DNA from: an uncultured Eubacteriales bacterium
Lineage (GTDB): Bacteria; Bacillota; Clostridia; Oscillospirales; Acutalibacteraceae
Assembly (NCBI GenBank): GCA_934511365.1
Contig: CAKSWC010000009.1
Coordinates: 16,638 to 80,637, forward strand
Reading direction: 5' to 3'
Length of the DNA stretch: 64,000 bases
The first letter of the stretch is position 1; every line of letters begins with the position of its first letter. The translations under genes were made by a program, and so were the position numbers. The notes below the pieces were generated by a model. It was not told where the DNA came from, did no database searches, and worked only from the letters and a program-made list of their open reading frames with translations. Below are positions 1 to 8,054 of this stretch, one piece after another.

Positions 1-44
1 TTCCTTGCACCGAAAACAAAAAAGTAATTACAGGAGGAAAAATC

Positions 45-242
45 ATGCCTAAGATTAAAACTCACAGTGGAGCAAAAAAGCGCTTTAAGCTCTCCAAAAA
101 CGGTAAGCCCATGCGCGGCCACGCTTACAAATCACACATCCTTACCAAAAAGAGCACCAAGCGCAAGAGAAATCTTCGCAAAACAGAAGTTGCCGACGTT
201 ACAAATCAGAAGCAGATCAAACGTCTTGTTCCTTATAAATAA
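45..242 (+). CDS. rpmI: Large ribosomal subunit protein bL35
   Basis: This 65-residue, very basic protein begins MPKIKTHSGAKKRFK and ends KRLVPYK, the hallmarks of ribosomal protein L35, a late-assembling component of the 50S subunit. Length matches the family. An AGGAGG SD at 32-37 precedes the ATG. rplT follows 87 bp later, so this is the tail of the usual infC-rpmI-rplT operon; infC would lie before the window. In Firmicutes this operon is normally autoregulated by L20 through a leader upstream of infC, which is outside what is visible here. Confidence 0.97.
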   Translation: MPKIKTHSGAKKRFKLSKNGKPMRGHAYKSHILTKKSTKRKRNLRKTEVADVTNQKQIKRLVPYK

Positions 243-329
243 GATGACCTGCGCCGGCTTTGCCGCGGCTCATCTTTAACCAACTTCTGATTTCAGAGAA
301 TTATAACATAATAACGGAGGTACTTTATC

Positions 330-683
330 ATGGCACGTATTAAAGGCGCAATGATGACTCGCAAGAGAAGAAATAAAGTGTTGAAACTCGCTAAGGGCTA
401 TTACGGCTCAAAGCACAGCCTCTTCAAAACAGCCAAGCAGGCCGTTATGAAGAGCGGTAACTATGCTTACATCGGAAGAAAGCAGAAAAAGCGCGACTTC
501 CGCCGCCTTTGGATAACAAGAATTTCCGCCGCCTGCAAGGCTAACGGAACCAACTATTCAACTTTCATCAACGGACTCAAGAAAGCCGGCATCACCCTTA
601 ACAGAAAGATGCTTTCAGAAATCGCAATCGCCGATCCTGCCGCTTTCACCGCTCTTGTTGAAAAGGCAAAGGCTGCTCTTTAA
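330..683 (+). CDS. rplT: Large ribosomal subunit protein bL20
   Basis: The 117-residue basic protein starts MARIKGAMMTRKRRNKVLKL, typical of L20, with the C-terminal globular part containing the TFINGLKKAGITLNRKMLSE stretch. L20 binds 23S rRNA early in 50S assembly and in Firmicutes also represses its own operon by binding the mRNA leader. Length equals the family norm. It is preceded by a good SD (GGAGG about 10 bases before the ATG) and followed by an intrinsic terminator that closes the ribosomal-protein operon. Confidence 0.97.
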   Translation: MARIKGAMMTRKRRNKVLKLAKGYYGSKHSLFKTAKQAVMKSGNYAYIGRKQKKRDFRRLWITRISAACKANGTNYSTFINGLKKAGITLNRKMLSEIAIADPAAFTALVEKAKAAL

Positions 684-695
684 TTGACTGTTATG

Positions 696-731
696 CGTCC
701 GAGACATTCTCTCGGGCGTATTTGTCTTTTT
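696..731 (+). terminator. Intrinsic terminator after rplT
   Basis: A 9-bp GC-rich stem (CGTCCGAGA with TCTCGGGCG, one G-U) with a 5-base loop is followed by a T-rich run ending in TTTTT. It sits 12 bases past the rplT stop. Confidence 0.85.
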
Positions 732-782
732 AGGTAACCGCCGATTAATCGAAAAGACGGACTTTGAAAGGGGAAGGCAAAA

Positions 783-1568
783 ATGACAAGCGTTATTGAA
801 AGTGCATCAAACGAAAAAATTAAATCCGCCGCAAAGCTTGCCCTTTCCGCAAAGGAACGGAAAGAAAAAAACAGCTTTCTTCTTGAAGGGCTTCGTCTCT
901 GCCGCGATGCGGCGGAATGCGGCGTTTCAATCAAAACATTTTTTTACACACAGAATGCATTTGAAAAACATGAGGCGGACATTCGTTTCATTTCTTCAAA
1001 AGCCGAAAATACTTACATCGTTTCAAAAGCCGTGTCGCTGAAACTGAGCGACACTCAGACTCCGCAGGGTTTTTTCTGCGTTTGCTCCTTTCTTTCGCCG
1101 GTGGACGAAAAGGCCGTTCTCAAAAGCGGAAAGTTCATCGCGCTTGAAAATGTTCAGGATCCCGCCAATCTCGGCGCGGTTGCGCGGACGGCGGAGGCTC
1201 TCGGAATCACTGCGCTCATTACCGAAAGCGGCTGCGATATTTATAACCCGAAAGCGCAGCGTGCGGCCATGGGCTCGCTTCTGCGTCTGCCCGTTATAAG
1301 AACGCCTGACCTTTGCGCACTCATAGAGGAGTGCCGGAAAAGGGGGATAAAGGCATATGCAACAACGCCCTCAGCCGGAGCAAAGTCAATTACGACGGCA
1401 GACATGAGCGGCTCTGTGATTGCCGTTATCGGAAATGAGGGCAACGGGGTTTCAAAAAGAATTTTCGACTCTTGCGAAAGTGTAACGATACCGATGAAAG
1501 GGCGTGCGGAATCGCTCAATGCTTCCGTTGCCGCCGCCCTCGTAATGTGGGAAATTATGAAAGCATAA
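783..1568 (+). CDS. TrmH/SpoU-family RNA 2'-O-ribose methyltransferase
   Basis: This 261-residue protein has the SpoU layout: an N-terminal substrate-binding region (about residues 1-105), then a SPOUT knot domain. Motif 1 is NVQDPANLGAVARTAEALG near residue 123, motif 2 is IAVIGNEGNGVSKRI, and motif 3 is IPMKGRAESLNASVAAAL near the C-terminus. The family transfers methyl from S-adenosylmethionine to a ribose 2'-OH in rRNA or tRNA. The exact target cannot be read here; placement after rplT is common in Clostridia. dprA starts 21 bp downstream, so the two are probably cotranscribed. Confidence 0.9.
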   Translation: MTSVIESASNEKIKSAAKLALSAKERKEKNSFLLEGLRLCRDAAECGVSIKTFFYTQNAFEKHEADIRFISSKAENTYIVSKAVSLKLSDTQTPQGFFCVCSFLSPVDEKAVLKSGKFIALENVQDPANLGAVARTAEALGITALITESGCDIYNPKAQRAAMGSLLRLPVIRTPDLCALIEECRKRGIKAYATTPSAGAKSITTADMSGSVIAVIGNEGNGVSKRIFDSCESVTIPMKGRAESLNASVAAALVMWEIMKA

Positions 1569-1589
1569 TTTGCTGATAAGGAGAAAAAA

Positions 1590-2846
1590 TTGGATAAGAG
1601 ATTATACTGGCTTTGGCTCCAGAGCGCTCTCGGCTTCGGCGCCAACACCAACGCACTTCTTTCAACCTATGGTTCGGCGGAAAAGATTTTTGAAGCGTCC
1701 GATGATGACCTGCGCCTTTCCGGTGCTTTTTCGGAGGGCTTTTTCGGCCTTCGCGCCGCAGGACTTCAAAGGCTTAAACAAATTGATATTCGCGTCGGGG
1801 AAAAGGTGCTTGAATATTGCGAAAAGAACTATATAAATGTTATCACACCGGACAGTCCGCTTTATCCGAAAAGACTGCTGGATATTCAGAATTATCCTCT
1901 TGCGCTTTTTGCAAAGGGTGATATTTCCTGCCTTAACGAAAACGGACTTGCAATCGGTGTGATAGGAACAAGAAAACCGTCTGAATACGGAATTAAGGCT
2001 GCCGAACAGATTGCGCGCGGCCTTGCAAAAAACAAAGTGACCGTTGTCAGCGGCGGCGCACTCGGAATTGACAGCATTGCCCACAAAAGCGCAATAGCCG
2101 AAAAGGACAAAACAATTCTTGTGATGGGCTGCGGTCACGATTCGCGCTATCTCATAGAAAACGAGGCGCTGCGCGAGGAAGTTACACGCAACGGAGCAAC
2201 GATAACGGAGTATCCGCCTTTGACGATGGCCGGAAAAGGCTATTTTCCGTTGCGCAACCGCATTATTTCCGGCATTTCAAACGGTGTTGTGATAATTGAG
2301 GCGAACCTCAGAAGCGGAACGCTCAACACAGCCGCACACGCCAAAAAGCAGAGGCGCGATATTTTTGCGGTTCCCGGCGATGTTTCAAGTGTTTCATACG
2401 CTGGCTCAAACAAGCTGATAATTGACGGAGCACACGCCGTTTTCAGCGCAAAGGATATTCTTGAGCGCTATCGCTTTGAGCTTGCCGGTGAACTTGAATT
2501 TTCCGTTGCGGAGCCGAAAACGCCGTTTTACGGCATAGATGTTTTTCCTTTCGGTGAAAATGCTGAGCCGGAGGAAAAAATTCCTGTGAAAAAAGCACAA
2601 AAACCGTGCGCCGCAGAGCCTAAATGTGAAGAAAAAGCAAAAATTTTAAAAACCGTGCCTGAGGGTATTTCTAAAAACGCCGCGTTAGTGTATAATGTAA
2701 TGAAAAACGAGGACACGTCTCTTGATGATATTATCAGAAAAAGTGCTCTCCCCGTCAGCAAGGTTCTCATTGCTTTGACCGAGCTTGAAATTGGCGGCCA
2801 TGTTGCCTGCGTCGGCGGAAATAATTATAAAGTAACAGGCAATTAA
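1590..2846 (+). CDS. dprA: DNA-processing protein DprA
   Basis: The 418-residue protein has a DprA Rossmann fold (GTRKPSEYG, SGGALGIDSIAHKSA, GCGHDSRY, FPLRNRIISG) and a C-terminal winged-helix segment (about 355-415). DprA binds single-stranded DNA and loads RecA onto incoming strands during transformation. It starts at a TTG preceded by AAGGAGAAAAAA, which sets the start. The linker at about 300-350 is lysine- and glutamate-rich. dprA directly upstream of topA is the usual Firmicute order. Confidence 0.95.
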   Translation: MDKRLYWLWLQSALGFGANTNALLSTYGSAEKIFEASDDDLRLSGAFSEGFFGLRAAGLQRLKQIDIRVGEKVLEYCEKNYINVITPDSPLYPKRLLDIQNYPLALFAKGDISCLNENGLAIGVIGTRKPSEYGIKAAEQIARGLAKNKVTVVSGGALGIDSIAHKSAIAEKDKTILVMGCGHDSRYLIENEALREEVTRNGATITEYPPLTMAGKGYFPLRNRIISGISNGVVIIEANLRSGTLNTAAHAKKQRRDIFAVPGDVSSVSYAGSNKLIIDGAHAVFSAKDILERYRFELAGELEFSVAEPKTPFYGIDVFPFGENAEPEEKIPVKKAQKPCAAEPKCEEKAKILKTVPEGISKNAALVYNVMKNEDTSLDDIIRKSALPVSKVLIALTELEIGGHVACVGGNNYKVTGN

Positions 2847-2898
2847 TTCAAAGCTTTGCGTCAATAAAATTACCACTGATTTGCGAAAGGTAGAAGAT

Positions 2899-4980
2899 AT
2901 GTCAGATCTGATTATTGTTGAGTCTCCGTCAAAGGCCAAGACTCTTAAAAACTATCTCGGAAAGGGCTATAACATCGTTGCCTCAAAAGGCCACGTCAGA
3001 GATCTCCCGGCGGCCCGTCTGAGCGTTGATATCAAGCATGATTTTGCACCCAAATACAGCGTAGTAAAAGGAAAGGAAAAACTTGTCAAAGAGCTTAAGG
3101 AAGCTGTGGCTCAAAGCGACAAGGTCTATCTTGCAACCGACCCCGACCGTGAGGGGGAGGCAATTTCATGGCACCTTGCGTCGCTGCTTGGACTCCCTCT
3201 TGACGAAAGCAACCGCGTAACATTCAATGAAATCACAAAAACCGGCGTCAAAAACGGAATGGCCGCTCCGCGGAAAGTTGACCTTGACCTTGTCAATGCG
3301 CAGCAGGCGAGGAGGATTCTTGACCGCCTTGTCGGCTATAAGCTCAGCCCATTTGTCTCCCAAAAAATCCGCCGCGGACTTTCCGCCGGCCGTGTTCAAA
3401 GCGTTGCACTGAGGATGATTGTTGACCGCGAGGATGAGATACGCGCGTTTGTTCCGGAGGAATACTGGACAATCGAGGGCAAGTTCCTTGCCGGAAGAAA
3501 GGTTATCAATGCTCAGTTTTACGGCGATGAAAGCGGAAAGCTCAAGCTCTCCGATGAAAAACAGGCTGATGCAATCCTTGCGCGGCTTGACGGCGCCGCT
3601 TACAGCATAAGCTCGCTCAAAAAAGGAACAAGAAGAAAGAATCCTGCTCCGCCGTTCATCACCTCAACTCTCCAGCAGGAGGCCGCGCGCAGACTTGGTT
3701 TCCGCGCGGAAAAAACAATGAAAGTTGCCCAGGAACTCTATGAGGGCGTTGATATTGAGGGTCACGGAATGGTCGGTCTTATCACATACATGAGAACCGA
3801 CTCGCTGAGAATCTCTGAGGAAGCAAGGAGCGCAACCGACGAATACGTCCGTTCGGTTTACGGTGATAAATATATGCCCGAAAAGCCGCGCTATTTCAAA
3901 TCGAGAAGTAATGCTCAGGACGGACACGAGGCAATCAGGCCTTCAACGGTCAGCCTTACGCCTGAATCGGTTAAGGAAAGTCTTTCCTCCGACCAGTTCA
4001 AACTCTATAATCTCATCTGGCGCCGCTTTGTTGCCTCGCTCATGTCACAGTGCGTTCAGAACACGGTGAAGCTTGAAATCAAAGGCGTAGGTAAAAATGA
4101 AAAAGAGGGCGCATACTGCCTTTTCACCGCAAGCGGATATTCGGTCAAGTTTGACGGTTTCACTGTTCTTTATGACAATGCCTCCGATGACGAGGAAAAG
4201 GGCAAGCTTCCGGATGGTATTACCGATGGGGAAAGCCTCAAAGAGCGCGAGATCAGCAAGAATCAGCACTTCACTCAGCCTCCGGCCCGCTTCACAGAGG
4301 AAACGCTCATCAAAACGCTTGAGGAAAATGGCGTTGGCCGCCCGAGCACCTATGCAACCATTATTTCAACCATTGTTAAGCGCGAATATGTTTCAAGAAA
4401 ATCAAAGCAGCTTGTTCCGACCGAACTTGGCGAAACAATAACCAAGCTGCTCAAAGAGAAATTTCCGAAGATTGTCAACACAAAGTTTACTGCGCAGATG
4501 GAAAGCGGACTTGACAGTGTGGGTGAAGGACATAAGGATTATATAAAGCTCCTGCATGAGTTTTACGATGACTTTGAACAAAATCTTGAAAAAGTTAAGG
4601 ATGAAATGCAGGGTGTTAAAATTCAGCTTCAAGAGGATCAGACCGATATCCCGTGTGAAAAATGCGGCCGGATGATGGTTATTAAAACCGGAAGATTCGG
4701 AAAATTCCTTGCCTGTCCTGGTTATCCCGAATGTAAAAACACAAAGCCTTATGTCATTGAAACGGGAGCAACCTGCCCGAAATGCGGCGGAAAGGTCATT
4801 GCCAAAAAATCCAAGAGGGGCTTCACCTTCTTTGGCTGCGACAACTGGCCGGACTGCGACTTCATGACTTGGGACAAACCTACCGACCAAAAGTGCCCGA
4901 ACTGCGGAAAATCGCTCTTTAAGGGCAAGGGCGGCGTTCTTGCCTGCCTTGACGAAAAGTGCGGCTATAAATCAAAGTAA
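2899..4980 (+). CDS. topA: DNA topoisomerase I (type IA)
   Basis: The 693-residue enzyme relaxes negative supercoils by a 5'-phosphotyrosine strand passage. The TOPRIM domain opens the protein (LIIVESPSKAKTLKNYLG; DPDREGEAISWH). The active-site tyrosine is in GLITYMRTDSLR, about residue 297. Three C4 zinc ribbons close the protein (CEKCG...CPGYPEC, CPKCG...CDNWPDC, CPNCG...CLDEKC). A TTG at 2881 would add six residues, but GAAAGG lies just 8 bases before the ATG at 2899, so I take that start. A copy of the ACCACTGAT motif ends 18 bases before the start. Confidence 0.97.
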   Translation: MSDLIIVESPSKAKTLKNYLGKGYNIVASKGHVRDLPAARLSVDIKHDFAPKYSVVKGKEKLVKELKEAVAQSDKVYLATDPDREGEAISWHLASLLGLPLDESNRVTFNEITKTGVKNGMAAPRKVDLDLVNAQQARRILDRLVGYKLSPFVSQKIRRGLSAGRVQSVALRMIVDREDEIRAFVPEEYWTIEGKFLAGRKVINAQFYGDESGKLKLSDEKQADAILARLDGAAYSISSLKKGTRRKNPAPPFITSTLQQEAARRLGFRAEKTMKVAQELYEGVDIEGHGMVGLITYMRTDSLRISEEARSATDEYVRSVYGDKYMPEKPRYFKSRSNAQDGHEAIRPSTVSLTPESVKESLSSDQFKLYNLIWRRFVASLMSQCVQNTVKLEIKGVGKNEKEGAYCLFTASGYSVKFDGFTVLYDNASDDEEKGKLPDGITDGESLKEREISKNQHFTQPPARFTEETLIKTLEENGVGRPSTYATIISTIVKREYVSRKSKQLVPTELGETITKLLKEKFPKIVNTKFTAQMESGLDSVGEGHKDYIKLLHEFYDDFEQNLEKVKDEMQGVKIQLQEDQTDIPCEKCGRMMVIKTGRFGKFLACPGYPECKNTKPYVIETGATCPKCGGKVIAKKSKRGFTFFGCDNWPDCDFMTWDKPTDQKCPNCGKSLFKGKGGVLACLDEKCGYKSK

Positions 4981-4998
4981 CAAAACGAGGAGAATATG

Positions 4999-6303
4999 AT
5001 GAGTAAGGTTAAGGTTATCGGCGGCGGACTTGCCGGTGTTGAAGCGGCGTGGCAGCTTGCCGGAAACGGAATTGAGGTTGAGCTTTATGAAATGAAGCCG
5101 AAAAAGTTCAGCCCTGCTCATCATATGCCGACTCTTGCCGAGCTTGTCTGCTCAAACTCGCTGAAAGCAAAAAGACCGGAGTCCGCTGCCGGACTTTTGA
5201 AAGAGGAGATGCGGCGTCTCGGTTCGCTTTGTATGCAGTGTGCGGATGAATGCGAGGTTCCGGCCGGCGGTGCACTTGCCGTTGACAGAGACCGCTTTTC
5301 CGCTCTTGTGACGGAGAAAATCGAATCTAATCCGCTCATTACGGTTATTCATGAGGAAGTGCAGGAAATACCGGACGGCAACGTCATTGTTGCCGCAGGT
5401 CCTCTTGCGAGCGAGAGTCTCAGCGAAAGTATAAGCCGCCTTTGCGGAAACGGACTGTTCTTTTTTGACGCCGCCGCGCCGATTGTTACGGCGGAAAGCG
5501 TTGATCCCGAGTTTTCCTTTTCCGCTTCACGCTATGACCGCGGCGGAGACGATGACTATATTAACTGCCCGATGAATAAGGAGCAGTATGAGGCGTTTCA
5601 TGAGGCGCTCATAAGCGCCGAAAGCGCCGAGCTTCATTCTTTTGATAAACGAAAAGATGTTTATGAGGGCTGTATGCCGATTGAAGTCATGGCCTCAAGG
5701 GGAAAGGATACTATCCGCTTCGGCCCCCTTAAGCCCGTTGGACTGCGCGACCCAAAAACGGGTCACAGACCCTGGGCGGTTTTGCAGCTCAGGAAGGAAA
5801 ACAAAAGCGGAACGCTTTATAACCTTGTCGGCTTCCAGACAAATTTGAAGTTTCCTGAGCAAAAAAGGGTTTTTTCAATGATACCGGCGCTTCATAACGC
5901 TGAGTTTATGCGGTATGGCGTTATGCACCGGAATACTTATATTGACTCTCCGCGTCTGCTTTCGGGTGATTTCCGCTTCAAAAAAAGAAAGAACCTGTTT
6001 TTCGCCGGCCAGATTACCGGCGTTGAGGGATATATGGAGTCCGCCTCTTCCGGAATAATGGCCGGACTCAACATGGCAAGGCTTCTTGCGGGAAAGCAGA
6101 CGCTCATCCTGCCTGAAACCACAATGATAGGTGCGCTTTCGCGCTATATCAGTGATGAAAGCGTTGAAAATTTTCAGCCGATGGGTGCAAATTTCGGCGT
6201 TCTTCCGCCGATTGAACCGAAAATCAGAGATAAAAAGGAGCGCTATGCCGCTCTTTCAAAAAGAGGGCTTGACTCGCTTGAAACGGCGATAAAAGAGCTT
6301 TGA
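4999..6303 (+). CDS. trmFO: Methylenetetrahydrofolate-tRNA (uracil-54-C5)-methyltransferase TrmFO
   Basis: TrmFO is a flavoprotein that makes ribothymidine at position 54 of tRNA, using methylenetetrahydrofolate as carbon donor. The N-terminal FAD-binding motif is VIGGGLAGVEAAWQLA. The family sequences LVCSNSLKAKRPESAAGLLKEEMR and FFAGQITGVEGYMESASSG are both present. Length (434) matches the family. Two consecutive ATGs occur; AGGAG at 4988-4992 leaves 3 bases to the first and 6 to the second, so the second (4999) is preferred. The topA-trmFO order is standard in Firmicutes. Confidence 0.95.
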   Translation: MSKVKVIGGGLAGVEAAWQLAGNGIEVELYEMKPKKFSPAHHMPTLAELVCSNSLKAKRPESAAGLLKEEMRRLGSLCMQCADECEVPAGGALAVDRDRFSALVTEKIESNPLITVIHEEVQEIPDGNVIVAAGPLASESLSESISRLCGNGLFFFDAAAPIVTAESVDPEFSFSASRYDRGGDDDYINCPMNKEQYEAFHEALISAESAELHSFDKRKDVYEGCMPIEVMASRGKDTIRFGPLKPVGLRDPKTGHRPWAVLQLRKENKSGTLYNLVGFQTNLKFPEQKRVFSMIPALHNAEFMRYGVMHRNTYIDSPRLLSGDFRFKKRKNLFFAGQITGVEGYMESASSGIMAGLNMARLLAGKQTLILPETTMIGALSRYISDESVENFQPMGANFGVLPPIEPKIRDKKERYAALSKRGLDSLETAIKEL

Positions 6304-6324
6304 GTGCCGTTAAGGAGGTACGTT

Positions 6325-7002
6325 ATGTTTGATGATTTCCAAAAAACAATAGGATATAAATTTAAAAACGAGAGGCTTCTTGAAGTTGCCTTTACCCATT
6401 CGTCATATGCAAACGAAAAGCAGCTTTCGCGCGATTGCAACGAAAGGCTTGAATTTTTGGGTGACTCCGTTCTCGGCGTTGTTTCGGCCGATTACTTTTT
6501 CCACAATCTCAGCCATCTTCCCGAGGGAGAGATGACCAAGAGGAGGGCAGCATGCGTTTGCGAAAAATCACTTTTCGGTTTTGCAAAGGAAATTGATCTT
6601 GGCAAATACATACTGCTTGGAAAAGGCGAAGAACACACCGGCGGCCGCCGCCGTCCGTCAATTCTTGCCGATGCGTTTGAGGCTGTTATTGCCGCAATTT
6701 ATCTTGACGGAGGCCTTGAGGAGGCGCGTAAATTTATTTTGCGCTTTCTTAAAAAAGCGGTCAATGAAACGCCGAAGTTCAAGGACTATAAAACCGCTCT
6801 TCAGGAGATTATTCAAAAGAATCCCGATGAGCATCTGACATATATACTTGTTGGTGAAAGCGGCCCGGATCACGACAAGCGCTTTGAAGTTGAGGTTCAT
6901 CTCAACAGCAACATTATCGGCTCCGGAGTCGGCGTTTCAAAAAAAGGCGCCGAACAGGCTGCGGCCAAAAAAGCGCTTGAACTTATGGGCATCAAGGAAT
7001 GA
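6325..7002 (+). CDS. rnc: Ribonuclease III
   Basis: The 225-residue protein combines an RNase III catalytic domain (signature NERLEFLGDSVLGVV; second acidic set ADAFEAVIAAIYLDGG) with a C-terminal double-stranded RNA-binding domain (about 153-223, ending GAEQAAAKKALELMG). It cleaves double-stranded RNA in rRNA maturation and mRNA turnover. A GTG at 6304 is in frame, but AAGGAGG at 6312-6318 is placed correctly only for the ATG at 6325. The stop overlaps the next start by 4 bases. Confidence 0.96.
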   Translation: MFDDFQKTIGYKFKNERLLEVAFTHSSYANEKQLSRDCNERLEFLGDSVLGVVSADYFFHNLSHLPEGEMTKRRAACVCEKSLFGFAKEIDLGKYILLGKGEEHTGGRRRPSILADAFEAVIAAIYLDGGLEEARKFILRFLKKAVNETPKFKDYKTALQEIIQKNPDEHLTYILVGESGPDHDKRFEVEVHLNSNIIGSGVGVSKKGAEQAAAKKALELMGIKE

Positions 7003-8054
7003 AACACATCAATGTTGCCCTTTTCATTCCGGATGAGGGCTGTCCTCATCGGTGCAGCTTTTGCAACCAGAAAACAATTTCCGGCTTTGTCAAAAGACCT
7101 GAGGAGGCTGACGTTGTTTCAGCCTGCGAAACCGCTCTGAATAGCAATAAAGACGTTTCAGGAGGGGAGATTGCCTTTTTTGGCGGAAGTTTCACCGCGA
7201 TTGAAAAGGGCTATATGCTTTCGCTTTTGAAAACGGCAAAAACCTATCTTGACCGCGGTGCTTTCAGCGGAATCAGAATTTCAACCCGGCCTGACTGCAT
7301 TGACGAAGATATTCTTGCGCTTTTAAAAAAATACGGCGTGACTTCGATCGAACTCGGCTGTCAGAGCATGGACGATGATGTGCTTTTTCTCAATGAGCGC
7401 GGCCACACCGCGGCTCATTGTGCAAACTCCTGCCGCCTCATCAGAGATTGCGGCTTTGAGCTTGGCGTTCAGATGATGACCGGACTTTACGGCGACACGG
7501 ACGAAAAAGCGCTTCAAACGGCAAAAAAGCTCATCGCTCTCAAACCTGACACCGTTCGGATTTATCCGACAGTGGTTCTCAAAAACACCGCGCTTGAGCG
7601 TTTGTATAACGAGGGAAAGTATCGCGCACAGACGCTTGAGGAAGCCGTGAATCTTTGCTCCCGGCTTTTAAAAATGTTCAACGAAAGCGGCGTGAGGATC
7701 ATAAGGCTCGGACTGCATTCCGGCGGTTCGGTGGAGGAGGGCTATGTTGCCGGCGCGTATCATCCGGCGTTTCGTGAAAAATGCGAAAGCCGCCTTTACC
7801 GCGAAAGTATTGAAAACCTCCTTTTTGAAAACGGTGTTCAAAAAGGGGAGGTGACCGTTTCGGTCTCACCGCGATATCTTTCTCAGGCCAAAGGGCAAAG
7901 GAAAGAGAATATCGCTTATTTTAAAGAACACGGATATGACATAAAGATTATTACGCAAGAAAACATCGGGCAATACGAAGTCAGACTCGAACGGGCTTTA
8001 TCCGACCGGGTCGAAAGCACGGAAGGAATAACAGATGATTTTAAAAGAAATTGA
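6999..8054 (+). CDS. Radical SAM protein, Elp3/HemN-like superfamily
   Basis: This 351-residue protein has an N-terminal radical SAM cluster motif, CPHRCSFC (C-x3-C-x2-C), in a region (HINVALFIPDEGCPHRCSFC) typical of the elongator-like radical SAM protein found between rnc and smc in many Clostridia. Other core features are GEIAFFGGSFTAIE and RISTRPDCIDEDIL. It should bind a 4Fe-4S cluster and cleave SAM. A C-terminal acetyltransferase domain, as in true Elp3, is absent, so it is the short form. The substrate is unknown. It overlaps rnc by 4 bases and smc by 20 bases, so translation is probably coupled. Confidence 0.85.
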   Translation: MKHINVALFIPDEGCPHRCSFCNQKTISGFVKRPEEADVVSACETALNSNKDVSGGEIAFFGGSFTAIEKGYMLSLLKTAKTYLDRGAFSGIRISTRPDCIDEDILALLKKYGVTSIELGCQSMDDDVLFLNERGHTAAHCANSCRLIRDCGFELGVQMMTGLYGDTDEKALQTAKKLIALKPDTVRIYPTVVLKNTALERLYNEGKYRAQTLEEAVNLCSRLLKMFNESGVRIIRLGLHSGGSVEEGYVAGAYHPAFREKCESRLYRESIENLLFENGVQKGEVTVSVSPRYLSQAKGQRKENIAYFKEHGYDIKIITQENIGQYEVRLERALSDRVESTEGITDDFKRN